The position numbers and the translations under genes are program-made. The notes below the pieces were generated by a model. The model was given only the letters and a program-made list of their open reading frames with translations, did not search any database and was not told the DNA's origin. A DNA stretch of 43,658 bases from Polyangiaceae bacterium (GTDB taxonomy: Bacteria > Myxococcota_A > Polyangia > Polyangiales > Polyangiaceae): the NCBI GenBank assembly GCA_029261965.1, contig JAJDAH010000015.1, positions 1 to 43,658 of the forward strand, in the 5' to 3' direction. Of this stretch, positions 24,333-32,146 are shown piece after piece. Numbering within the stretch: the stretch's first letter is position 1; the number at the start of each line of letters is the position of its first letter.

Positions 24333-25544
24333 TCAGTTCGCGCTCGAGAACCCTTCCCATTGCTTTCGCACCATGTCGAGGAGGTCGCCCATTGGCGTCT
24401 GCCAGTCGCTGGTGTGCATGCCGAAGCCCACCACCTCGGTGGCCAGCGCTCGATGCGGCAGCTCGGAGCGAACATCGCCAGGGTCCTGCTCCACGGTGAC
24501 CTCGAAGAAGTTGAATCCGTCTCGGCGAACGCAGTCGGCCCGGAAGGCGTTGCGAATCAGCACGAATGGCGTGGTGATGCCGTCGTAGATCCCACCCGTC
24601 GCCACGGGCCATATCGCTCCCTGCATCGACGTCGGATAGTAGCTGGCTCTCAATCGACCGCCGTTGCCGGCGAGCGCTCGAGGATCGGCGCACGCGGCCT
24701 GGACCATCGTGCCGTCGCTCAGGGTTTCGTCGCGGCCGTAGAGCGATATTGGAATGTCCGGCGGCGCACCTTCGGCGGGGAACGTGTTGTAGTGAACGAA
24801 GCATCCGCTCTGTCCCACGCTGGTGCAAAGGGGCACGTTGTCGAAGGTGCCGCCGACGTCTCGCCCCACCGGGACGGTGAGCCCGCCTCCGATGAGGAGT
24901 GCCGAAATCATCCTCGCGCGAAGCTGTTCGTTCGTGTCGATTTCCTCTTGCACGAGTCGAGTCAGATGGCGCGTGCCCTGGGAATGGCCGGCGAGCACGA
25001 ACGGCCGCCCCCCGTTGTCGTTCGCCATGTAGTGCTTGAACGCGTCGATCACGTCGGCGTAGGCCATCGGCATCAGCGCGTCGCGGTTGGCTACGGCGTT
25101 GAGCCCGACCTGGCGATAGAACGGAGCGTGAATTCGGCAGAGGCTGTTGAATCGCGCGATCTGACCGAGCAGAGGGTCGAGCTCGGTATTGGGTTCGCTG
25201 AAGTCCTCGTCCAGACCGTCGACCGGCTCGGTCGTGGGGTAGATGTAGAAGCAGTCGAATGCGGGATCTGGCGCGGGATCGTGAGTGACGAGCCGAAACG
25301 TGCCGTCGGCGAGCACCTCGGTCGCGTCGAGGTTTTTCGAGCAATGGTCGCCGTCTTTGCCTGGTCTACAAAACCAGCGCTCGTCGCCGAGGTAGCTCGA
25401 GCTGGAGTAGCCGGGGTAGAACTCGGGCACCGCCCCGCCCGATCCACCATCGCCCGCGGCGCCACCGGTCCCGCCACCGGCGGAGTTGCCGTCGCCGCAG
25501 CCGAGAGCGACGAGAGCCCCACAGAGAAACGCTCGGTTTTTCAT
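24333..25544 (-). CDS. DUF3089 alpha/beta-hydrolase lipoprotein
   Basis: ATG 25544 gives MKNRAFLCGALVALGCGDG with a lipobox (403 aa). A Gly-rich linker leads to an alpha/beta-hydrolase domain of the DUF3089 type: CFYIYPTTE near the start, the nucleophile elbow GHSQGT around residue 200, and a C-terminal His in FGMHTSDWQTP. The family is annotated as lysophospholipase- or esterase-like, but substrates are unknown. The lipobox suggests envelope anchoring. It is divergent from the DUF885 gene (98 bp between starts). Confidence 0.82.
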   Translation of the reverse strand: MKNRAFLCGALVALGCGDGNSAGGGTGGAAGDGGSGGAVPEFYPGYSSSSYLGDERWFCRPGKDGDHCSKNLDATEVLADGTFRLVTHDPAPDPAFDCFYIYPTTEPVDGLDEDFSEPNTELDPLLGQIARFNSLCRIHAPFYRQVGLNAVANRDALMPMAYADVIDAFKHYMANDNGGRPFVLAGHSQGTRHLTRLVQEEIDTNEQLRARMISALLIGGGLTVPVGRDVGGTFDNVPLCTSVGQSGCFVHYNTFPAEGAPPDIPISLYGRDETLSDGTMVQAACADPRALAGNGGRLRASYYPTSMQGAIWPVATGGIYDGITTPFVLIRNAFRADCVRRDGFNFFEVTVEQDPGDVRSELPHRALATEVVGFGMHTSDWQTPMGDLLDMVRKQWEGFSSAN

Positions 25545-25630
25545 GGCTGGCGGAAGGATGACTCGAAGGCACGGCACCGTCTAGCGACCCGATGGCGCGT
25601 GCGCGGCCACTCACCGAGGCGAGCTTGCAC

Positions 25631-25636
25631 TAACCT
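25631..25636 (+). promoter_or_regulatory. Candidate -10 box (TAACCT) of the DUF885 gene
   Basis: TAACCT ends 6 nt before ATG 25643; no Shine-Dalgarno is present, consistent with a leaderless transcript. No convincing -35. Confidence 0.35.
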
Positions 25637-25642
25637 CCGGTC

Positions 25643-27448
25643 ATGTTTCTGACCTTGCGGATAGCTCCTATCATTTTTGGGCTCGCCACCGCGTGCACGG
25701 CGCCGATGGCGGCGCCTCCGCCTGCCACGCCGCGCCCGCCAGCGGACCCCGTCCTCGGCGTCGCGGACACCCGCGCTGCAGAGTTTCAGCACGCCATCGA
25801 CGGCGCGATTGAAGCCGTGCTCGTCTCGAGCCCTGTCTGGGCGACGTTCGTCGGAGACCACCGGTTCGACGATCGATTCCCGGACATCTCGAAACGAGGA
25901 CAAGACCGAGCCGCCCGGGTTCTCAGCGAGCATGTCGACGGGCTGCGAGTATTGGCGGCGAGCGCCCCGGAACGCGCCTCCGCGGTCGAATGGGGGACGG
26001 ATACGCCGAAGCTCGATGCCGAGCTGTTGGCGGATCATCTCCAGGCTCGCGTGCTCAGTTCGGAGAGAGTGCGGACGCTCGGTCGTGACCCTTCCATCCT
26101 GCCGAGTCTCGTCGGCGCGGGCATGACCAGCCTCGTTTCTCACGATTACGCACCGAAATCTCAGCGTTTCCGCGCGTTGGTTGGTCGCCTCGAAGCCGTG
26201 CCGTCGCTCGCGAAGATCGCGCGGCGCAGGATCGTGAAACCGACGCGACCGGCGCTCGAGAATCTGGCCATCATCACTCCCGGTCTCGTCGGGAATCTGC
26301 GAGAGCAGTTGGCGAAGACACCCGCGAGCGCCCTTGGAGGAGATCCCTCGCTGGCGGGCCGCGTCGAAAAGGCGGCGATTCAGGCTGCCGATACGCTCGA
26401 AGCCTATGCGGCGGACGTCGCCGCGACCTACCCGGTCGAGGCGGCCACCGACGACCCCATCGGCCCGGAGCTCTGGGCCGAGCTCGCGAAGCTGAAGGAG
26501 GGGGTCGGCGAGTCGCCGGCGGAGATTCGGGCCATGGGGGAGGCGGAGCTCGAGCGGCTCGAGGGCGAGCTCCAGACGCTCATGAAGCGCACCGCCAAGC
26601 TGGGGGATTCTCCCGCGCAGTACTTCGCACGCTTGGGCGCCAGCGCTCCGGAGCCGGAGAAGCTGCTCGCTGTCTATCGGGACCTCAACGCCGGCTTGGA
26701 AAAATGGCTAAAATCGACGCCGTTCGTCACGATTCCGTGGGACCGGCTAGAGCTCGAGATTGTGCAAACGCCGCCCGAGCGGCGAGGCGTTTCGTTCGCG
26801 AGCATGAACGTGGCCGGGCCGCTGGAGCAGTCGCTGGCTTCGGCCCACTTCGAGGTGAACATCCCCGAGGCGTCGATGCCCGTGCCGAAGCGCGACGCGC
26901 TCCGGGCGTTTCACGCGCACGGCGCCATCGAGCTCATCAGCGTGCACGAAGCACTGCCCGGACACTATCTACAGTATCTGCACCTGCGGCAGCTACGTTC
27001 CAAGGTGCGAAAACTGTTCCGCTCCGCGACGACTGGCGAAGGGTGGGCGCACTACTGCGAACAAGCGGTTCTCGATGCGGGTTACACCGGCCAGGACGCG
27101 GACGTGACTCGCGCCTTCGCCATCCGCATGGCGCTCCAGCGAGCGATCCGCGTGATCGTCGACGTGGGCCAAAACGACGGGTCGCTGTCGATGGAAGAAG
27201 CCTCGAAGCTCCTCGAAAAAAGGGCGTTCTTGGCGCCATCCTCCGCCCGAATGGAGGCCCGCCGCGCGCTCGTCGCGCCAGTCAACATGTTCACCTACAC
27301 CTACGGCAAGCTGAGCATCGTTCGCCTCAAGAACCAGCTACAAGCGCGCGACGGCGACCAGTTCGACCTTCGCGCGTTTCACGACCGCGTGATTTCGCTC
27401 GGCTCGGTCCCCATCCGCAGGGTCGCGCCGCTCGCATTCGGGCTCTAG
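25643..27448 (+). CDS. DUF885 putative metallopeptidase lipoprotein
   Basis: The 601-aa protein starts with a lipoprotein signal (FGLATACTAP) and a Pro/Ala-rich linker. The remainder matches the DUF885 family from VSSPVWATFVGDHRFDDRFP to the C-terminus. The family metal-binding motif HEALPGHYLQ is intact around residue 435, and GEGWAHYCEQ downstream supplies a further Glu/His. The fold is related to M32/M3-like helical zinc peptidases. The substrate is unknown; a periplasmic or surface peptidase is likely. It converges on fabH with 15 bp between. Confidence 0.87.
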   Translation: MFLTLRIAPIIFGLATACTAPMAAPPPATPRPPADPVLGVADTRAAEFQHAIDGAIEAVLVSSPVWATFVGDHRFDDRFPDISKRGQDRAARVLSEHVDGLRVLAASAPERASAVEWGTDTPKLDAELLADHLQARVLSSERVRTLGRDPSILPSLVGAGMTSLVSHDYAPKSQRFRALVGRLEAVPSLAKIARRRIVKPTRPALENLAIITPGLVGNLREQLAKTPASALGGDPSLAGRVEKAAIQAADTLEAYAADVAATYPVEAATDDPIGPELWAELAKLKEGVGESPAEIRAMGEAELERLEGELQTLMKRTAKLGDSPAQYFARLGASAPEPEKLLAVYRDLNAGLEKWLKSTPFVTIPWDRLELEIVQTPPERRGVSFASMNVAGPLEQSLASAHFEVNIPEASMPVPKRDALRAFHAHGAIELISVHEALPGHYLQYLHLRQLRSKVRKLFRSATTGEGWAHYCEQAVLDAGYTGQDADVTRAFAIRMALQRAIRVIVDVGQNDGSLSMEEASKLLEKRAFLAPSSARMEARRALVAPVNMFTYTYGKLSIVRLKNQLQARDGDQFDLRAFHDRVISLGSVPIRRVAPLAFGL

Positions 27449-27463
27449 CCCGAAAAGCATCGA

Positions 27464-28495
27464 TCACCAGTCGACGATGGCTGCGCCCCAGGTGAAACCC
27501 GAGCCGAACGCGACCATCGCGACCTTCTTGCCCGGCACCAGTCGCCCGTCGCGCTCCGCCTCGGCGATGAGAATCGGGATCGTGGCTGCGGTCGTGTTCC
27601 CGTAGCGCTGGATGTTGTGCACCAAGCGATCTTCGGGGATGCCGACTTGGTCGGCGATGTACTGGTTGATGCGCATGTTCGCCTGGTGAAACAGGAACAA
27701 GTCGATGTCGTCACGGGTGAGCGAGAGGTCGTTGAACGCCTCCATCAGCACGCGGATCATGCGTTCGACGGCGTTTCGGAACACAAGCTTGCCGTCCATC
27801 GTGGCGAACATGTGGTCGGGCTGCGCTTGACCGACCCCTTCTTCGTTCTGCGGAATGAACGGTCGCTTCTTGATGTCCCAAACTTTCTGCGACAGCGCGT
27901 CGGCGAATCGTCCGTCGGCGCCCAAGTACCATCCACGAACCCCGCGGTCCTCCTCCGTCGCGCTGACGACCACGGCTCCGGCTCCGTCGCCGAACAGCGA
28001 GGACACGGTTCGGCCCCGCGTGGTCAGGTCCAACGCCGCTGAGTGGGTTTCTGCACCAACGACGAGCACGTGCTTGCAGTTTCCCGACTGCACCATCGAG
28101 CTCGCGGTCGCGAGACTGTAGAGGAACCCGGAACACTGGTTCCGAACGTCGAGGGCCGGCACGAACTTCGCTTGCTCGCCACTGCACAACCCCAGCTTCT
28201 CCTGGAGATAGACGCCGGATCCGGGAAAGGCGTGGTCAGGGGACAGCGTCGCGAAGATGATCATGTCCAGATCGGTCTTCGAGATCCCGGCTCGTTCGAT
28301 CGCCTGTTCGGCGGCTGGCACTGCCAGATCCGAGGTCGCCACGCCTTCGTCGGAGAAGCGCCGCTCTTCGATGCCGGTGCGCTTGACGATCCACTCGTGG
28401 GTGGTGTCGATGCCGTAAGTCTTGGCGAAGGTCTCGTTGTCGAGAACCCGTGGGGGAACGTAAAAACCGCTCCCGGAGATGAATGCGTTCGGCAA
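27464..28495 (-). CDS. fabH: Beta-ketoacyl-[ACP] synthase III
   Basis: Starts fatty-acid synthesis by condensing an acyl-CoA with malonyl-ACP. The 343-aa protein has the full Cys-His-Asn triad: Cys121 in VRNQCSGF, His270 in FLFHQANMRIN and Asn300 in RYGNTTAAT. The end GSGFTWGAAIVDW is typical. The start is uncertain: TTG 28495 has AGGAG 8 nt upstream and gives MPNAFISGSGFYVPP, while ATG 28516 would add seven residues without a clear ribosome site. The loop containing DIKKRPFIPQ is longer than in E. coli FabH, as in related enzymes using other primers. It stands alone, away from other fab genes. Confidence 0.93.
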   Translation of the reverse strand: MPNAFISGSGFYVPPRVLDNETFAKTYGIDTTHEWIVKRTGIEERRFSDEGVATSDLAVPAAEQAIERAGISKTDLDMIIFATLSPDHAFPGSGVYLQEKLGLCSGEQAKFVPALDVRNQCSGFLYSLATASSMVQSGNCKHVLVVGAETHSAALDLTTRGRTVSSLFGDGAGAVVVSATEEDRGVRGWYLGADGRFADALSQKVWDIKKRPFIPQNEEGVGQAQPDHMFATMDGKLVFRNAVERMIRVLMEAFNDLSLTRDDIDLFLFHQANMRINQYIADQVGIPEDRLVHNIQRYGNTTAATIPILIAEAERDGRLVPGKKVAMVAFGSGFTWGAAIVDW

Positions 28496-28613
28496 AGGGG
28501 GTGCTCCTGTGACCATCCGCCCCACGACCTTCGAGGGGAGACGCGAGCGTATCACGCCGATCTCCGGCGTGAACCGCTGGGCCAACGACGGTTCGTGAGC
28601 TAAAGAAGCGGGC

Positions 28614-29591
28614 ATGACCCCTCGTGTTTTGTTGCCAGCGTGTTTGGTGCTCGCGGTCGGCTGTAGCTCGTCCCCGGCGGTCGAGGATGGTTCCGACGCA
28701 GCTCCAGGGCCGAGCGACGTCGCGGCATCCGGCGAAATCACGACGCTGCAAATCGAGGTCGGCGAGCTCGTTTTCGATGCACGAGTGGCGGGGCCGATCG
28801 ACGGCGAGCCAGTATTTCTCCTGCACGGCTTTCCCCAGACGTCCTACGAATGGCGCTCGCAGCTGAGCGCGCTCGGCGAGGCGGGCTATCGCGCCATCGC
28901 CCCCGATCAGCGTGGTTACTCTCCCGGGGCCCGCCCCCCGAACGTCGAGGACTACGGCATCGTTTTCTTGGTTCAGGACGTGCTCGGGATGGCGGACGCC
29001 GTCGGCGTCGATCGCTTTCACATCGTCGGGCACGACTGGGGTGCTGCGGTCACCTGGGCGCTCGGTGTGTTTGCCCCCGATCGAGTCATCACAGTCAACG
29101 CCATCTCGGTGCCGCATCCCGATGCGTTCTCGCAGGTGCTTTCGGACCCGACGTCGTGTCAGTACAGCGCGTCAGCTTACTTCGACATCTTCGTTCAGCC
29201 CGATGCCGAGGACGCGTTTCTTGCAGACGACGCGGCGTTCTTCCGCGGCTTCTTCGCTGGTCTGCCACAGCATGCGATCGACGAGTACGTGCGCGCACTC
29301 GGGAGCAAAGAAGCGCTCGGGGCCGCGCTCAATTGGTACCGCGCGAACATTCGGGATCGAACGCCGGAAGGGGGCATGGTCGGACCGGTCACGAAACCGA
29401 CGTCCTTCATTTGGAGTGACGGAGACGTGGCGCTTTGTCGCGACGGCGCGGAGCTGACTGCAGGGTTCGTCGATGCGCCGTACCGGTTCGAGATCGTCGA
29501 AGGCGTCAGTCACTGGGTCCCGGATTTGGCGCCCGAAATAGTGAACGACGTGCTCGTCGACCACCTCAGCTCGTATCCCGACGACGGTTGA
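28614..29591 (+). CDS. Epoxide-hydrolase-like alpha/beta-hydrolase lipoprotein
   Basis: The 325-aa protein has lipobox LAVGCSSS and an alpha/beta-hydrolase domain. Motifs are HGFPQTSYEWRSQL (oxyanion region, HGxP) and the nucleophile elbow VGHDWGAAVT, with Asp as nucleophile, as in soluble epoxide hydrolases and haloalkane dehalogenases. The catalytic His is in VEGVSHWVPD; the acid is probably in FIWSDGDVALC. Two family members of this type are normally cytosolic, so the lipoprotein anchor is notable. The start region has TAAAGA 7 nt before the ATG. It converges on the DUF2141 gene, two bases away. Confidence 0.82.
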   Translation: MTPRVLLPACLVLAVGCSSSPAVEDGSDAAPGPSDVAASGEITTLQIEVGELVFDARVAGPIDGEPVFLLHGFPQTSYEWRSQLSALGEAGYRAIAPDQRGYSPGARPPNVEDYGIVFLVQDVLGMADAVGVDRFHIVGHDWGAAVTWALGVFAPDRVITVNAISVPHPDAFSQVLSDPTSCQYSASAYFDIFVQPDAEDAFLADDAAFFRGFFAGLPQHAIDEYVRALGSKEALGAALNWYRANIRDRTPEGGMVGPVTKPTSFIWSDGDVALCRDGAELTAGFVDAPYRFEIVEGVSHWVPDLAPEIVNDVLVDHLSSYPDDG

Positions 29592-29593
29592 GC

Positions 29594-30061
29594 CTACAAA
29601 TAGATCACTTTCAGCTTCTGTTTTACCTTCGCGCCAGCCACGGAAAACTTGGCGTCTTTCCACTTCGGTGGCCCAAGCGTTCCTTCGGCGTTGTTGGACG
29701 CGGCCACCCCCTCCTTGGGGATCCCGATCCAATTCGTATCGATCTTCCGGTTGCCGTTGGCGTCGTGAAACAGGACCGCCGCGTACTGACCCGGCGCGAT
29801 GTCTGCGAACGTCACGCTGGCCTTGCCACTCGAGATCTTCGAGTCACGGACGGCGATGCCGTTGGGCAGTTTCATGGGAAAGCCGTCCTTCTTGTCGAAG
29901 AGCACGACGATCATTTTGCCCTCGTCGCTTTTGAAACCTTTGGCCATGACGACGATGCTGCCGGTGGGTTTCTTCGCTTCGGCGGTGGGAGCACTCGCGG
30001 TAACGCTGGCGAGCGCAATCAGACCGGCGAGGGCCCCAATGAAGGTAGTGCGAGCGCGCAT
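29594..30061 (-). CDS. DUF2141 exported protein
   Basis: ATG 30061 follows GAGGAGG by 6 nt and gives a 155-aa protein with a signal peptide (FIGALAGLIALASVTASA, cleavage near AEA-KK). The mature 120 residues match DUF2141: GKMIVVLFDKKDGFP, then VTFADIAPGQYAAVLFHDAN and GNRKIDTNWIGIPKEGVAAS. This is a small beta-sandwich of the periplasm with unknown function. It is divergent from the SpoIIAA-like gene, 115 bp between starts. Confidence 0.87.
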   Translation of the reverse strand: MRARTTFIGALAGLIALASVTASAPTAEAKKPTGSIVVMAKGFKSDEGKMIVVLFDKKDGFPMKLPNGIAVRDSKISSGKASVTFADIAPGQYAAVLFHDANGNRKIDTNWIGIPKEGVAASNNAEGTLGPPKWKDAKFSVAGAKVKQKLKVIYL

Positions 30062-30176
30062 GGACATCCTCCTCGATGTGGCGACTCCTGAAGATAACAC
30101 GCTCAACGGGGACGCGCGGCGGGTAAGGCGCGTAACTGTGGACACCTGAGCGGCCCGGCGATAGTTCTTGCGAGCG

Positions 30177-30605
30177 ATGGCGGTGCCGATCGAAGCGCGG
30201 GCGTATGGACCTGACAGCACACCGGAAGAAATCGAGGCGCTCCGGGCGCGGGTCATCTACGACCCGGCGGGTTTCGTCGTCTACGACGAGATCCCGGTGT
30301 TCACGCCGTTTTCGCTCGGTGTGATGTTCGAAAAGGTCGCCGAGATCGAACGGGAACACGGCCTGAAAAACTACGCGATGTTCGTGGACTTGAGCGACAC
30401 TCACCCGCCGGACGCTGCGGCCCGGGACCGCGTGAGGGAGCTGTTGGAAGAGCGTTCGGAAGTCGCACGACTCGCGGTCTTCAGCGGCATGAACATGTTT
30501 CTGAATGTGGCCGTGAAGTTCGTCGCGTCGCGCTTCCTCAAGAACAAAAAGCTCGACATTTTCAAGTCGAGGGACCAGGCGCTGTTGGAGCTTCGTCGTG
30601 GGTGA
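30177..30605 (+). CDS. SpoIIAA-like (STAS-fold) protein 1
   Basis: The 142-aa protein has the layout of the short SpoIIAA-like/STAS-related family: a first strand (AGFVVYDEIPVF), a central strand (YAMFVDLSDTHPPDAAARD), a helix, a third strand (VARLAVFSGMNMFLNVAVKF) and a last helix with SRDQALLELR. Two other proteins here (39411-39845, 41840-42349) share this order and a hydrophobic helix after the third strand. The family is poorly defined functionally; some members bind lipids or act in partner switching. It overlaps the following RsbR-like gene by 8 nt, so both are probably translated together. Confidence 0.65.
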   Translation: MAVPIEARAYGPDSTPEEIEALRARVIYDPAGFVVYDEIPVFTPFSLGVMFEKVAEIEREHGLKNYAMFVDLSDTHPPDAAARDRVRELLEERSEVARLAVFSGMNMFLNVAVKFVASRFLKNKKLDIFKSRDQALLELRRG

Positions 30606-31278
30606 TCGCGAGCTGGATTCCGAGCAGATCGTCGCGCATCTGACCGAAATCATGGCAGGAGAGTGCGCGATCGACATCGACCGGCTGCAGACCGAAGGGT
30701 GGTCGACCGAATCGCTGGAAATCCTGACCGGCTTGCGGTTCTTGTTCGACGACCTGGCGTATCGAGACGGGCAGCGCGCGCAGGCGGAGGACGAAATCCG
30801 CCAATCCGCGGCGATGCTGGCTGACCAGAACACCCAGCTCGAGGCGAGTCAGAATGAAATGGCGGAGCTGGTCGAGCAGTTGTCGACGGTGGTCATCAAG
30901 ATCTCGCACCGCGTCATCATGATGCCCGTCATCGGAGGCATAGACGTTCGCCGCGCGTCGAGGATGACCGAGCGCCTGCTCGAAGGGATCGTGCGAGAGA
31001 AAGCCCGCTACGTGATTCTCGACATCACCGGCGTTCCTCACATCGACACCCACACCGCGGACCACTTCATGAAAATGGCGGAAACCGTCGAGATGCTCGG
31101 GGCCAGCTGCCTGGTTGCCGGCGTGCAACCCGCGGTGTCGAGCACGTTGGCCTCCCTCGAGACGGATCTCGACCGCATTCGGACGTGCGTGGACTGCGCC
31201 GAGGCCCTGGCTCTCTGCCAGCGGGAAATCGCGGTTGCCCAGGCGGCCCGTCAATCGGCCCGCGTCGCGAGAAAGTGA
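30598..31278 (+). CDS. RsbR-like STAS-domain stressosome protein 1
   Basis: The 226-aa protein has a helical N-terminal part (residues 1-55), a coiled coil (58-105) and a C-terminal STAS domain (105-205). Both threonines phosphorylated by RsbT in Bacillus RsbR are conserved: Thr144 in ILDITGVPHID and Thr183 in AVSSTLASL. The N-terminal domain has no globin, PAS or LOV motifs that I can recognise, so its signal is unknown. GTG 30598 lies within the end of the SpoIIAA-like gene, and the stop overlaps the next GTG (GTGA). A role as signal-sensing scaffold in a stressosome-type complex is inferred. Confidence 0.85.
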   Translation: MGDRELDSEQIVAHLTEIMAGECAIDIDRLQTEGWSTESLEILTGLRFLFDDLAYRDGQRAQAEDEIRQSAAMLADQNTQLEASQNEMAELVEQLSTVVIKISHRVIMMPVIGGIDVRRASRMTERLLEGIVREKARYVILDITGVPHIDTHTADHFMKMAETVEMLGASCLVAGVQPAVSSTLASLETDLDRIRTCVDCAEALALCQREIAVAQAARQSARVARK

Positions 31279-31856
31279 ACGCTGGGGTGGGGGAAGCTCA
31301 ATCGCACGGGGCGGTGCGTGGATACATCGTCAATTCGTTCGTCGAGTATCTCGTCGATCGTGTGCCGGACGGTCGTCAACGCTTGGAAGCGCGGCCGGAG
31401 CTGTGGAATGCTCTTCCGCTCGACGGCCCGAAGCACTGTCCGGCCGAGCTCTTCGCTTTGGCGCTCGATGCGGTGGCCAGTAGCGAGCCCGACCCGGAGG
31501 AGCGCTTTCGATTGTTGGTCCGCTGTGGAGAGTTCGCGGCGCAACAATCGCTCAACACATTCTTCCGACTGCTGATGAAGGTCATGACGGCCGGCCTGTT
31601 CGTTCGAAAGTTTCCGGACATGTGGCGGCGCGACTTCCTCATCGGTGAGGGTCACGCACGCACTCTCGAAAAGCAGCGGCTCGAGGTGACCTTGGAGGGA
31701 GTCGGCCAGCTGGAGATGCTCGTGCCGATCGGTCTTGGATGGATGAATCTCGCGTTCGCCGGGATGGGCTATGACAACGCGCGGATCCGGGTGCTCGAAC
31801 CCGCGGACGGAGCACTGTCAGGTCACCGAATTCGTTACGAAGTTGCCTGGGACTGA
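31275..31856 (+). CDS. DUF2378/TIGR02265-like protein (copy 2)
   Basis: GTG 31275 overlaps the RsbR-like stop and gives a 193-aa protein, exactly the length of the paralogue at 40100. The shared core is SLNTFFRLLMKVMTAGLFVR here and TNTFLRLLMRMMTPRIFANK there, followed by a Trp (DMWRRD, TIWSKD), LGWMNLAFAGMGYDN (here) versus LGWMRFGFTAMGCKN (there), and a C-terminal W-D. This fits the Myxococcus paralogous family TIGR02265/DUF2378. Co-translation with an RsbR-like STAS protein suggests a part in partner switching, not previously assigned as far as I know. Confidence 0.7.
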   Translation: MNAGVGEAQSHGAVRGYIVNSFVEYLVDRVPDGRQRLEARPELWNALPLDGPKHCPAELFALALDAVASSEPDPEERFRLLVRCGEFAAQQSLNTFFRLLMKVMTAGLFVRKFPDMWRRDFLIGEGHARTLEKQRLEVTLEGVGQLEMLVPIGLGWMNLAFAGMGYDNARIRVLEPADGALSGHRIRYEVAWD

Positions 31857-31934
31857 CGCACGGCAGCTGTCGAATAGGAGTCAATTCCGATCCGCAAAAG
31901 ATCCGGGGGGTTCTTGTCTCAAATCAGTCAGAAA

Positions 31935-31954
31935 ACTGCTTGATATGAAGCAGT
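31935..31954. promoter_or_regulatory. Palindrome, candidate enhancer-binding-protein site
   Basis: ACTGCTT (31935-31941) and AAGCAGT (31948-31954) form a perfect 7-bp inverted repeat with a 6-nt spacer, about 150 bp upstream of the -24 element of the sigma-54-type promoter. That is the usual distance for activator binding sites of sigma-54 promoters. It could also act as an RNA hairpin after the DUF2378-like gene. Confidence 0.4.
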
Positions 31955-32091
31955 CGGCGGATTCGGAAAATCCTGAGTGAATCCATTGGGTTTTGAGAAA
32001 ACTACAATTCCAGCACCCGAGAGGTGTCCATCCTCAGACAATTCGGCCCACTTCGGTAACGGCCGATCGCTTGAAATCTTTAACTTTTTGT

Positions 32092-32108
32092 TTGGCATGG
32101 ACTTCGCA
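32092..32108 (+). promoter_or_regulatory. Candidate sigma-54 (-24/-12) promoter
   Basis: TTGGCATGGACTTCGCA matches the consensus YTGGCACGRNNNTTGCW at all but two fixed positions. The essential GG (32094-32095) and GC (32106-32107) are present at the right spacing. Transcription would start near 32119, leaving a leader of about 28 nt that contains AAAGGTG before ATG 32147. Confidence 0.55.
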
Positions 32109-32146
32109 CTGCCTTGGACACGGTTTCTTCTCGAAAGGTGTCCAAG

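Larger units (their letters stand above)
31857..32146. other. AT-richer intergenic leader of the FG-GAP gene
   Basis: About 290 bp without a gene. It holds a 20-bp palindrome (31935-31954), a TCGGCC-N12-GGCCGA inverted repeat (32043-32066), a sigma-54-type promoter (32092-32108), and two near-identical 12-mers, GAGAGGTGTCCA (32019-32030) and GAAAGGTGTCCA (32133-32144). The second 12-mer contains the Shine-Dalgarno of the next gene. Base composition is visibly richer in A and T than in the flanking genes. Confidence 0.6.

Noticed and set aside
24289-25344. Long minus-strand reading frame overlapping the DUF3089 gene in another frame
   Set aside because: Very Arg/His-rich composition typical of antisense or out-of-frame reading in GC-rich DNA; the DUF3089 frame has real motifs.
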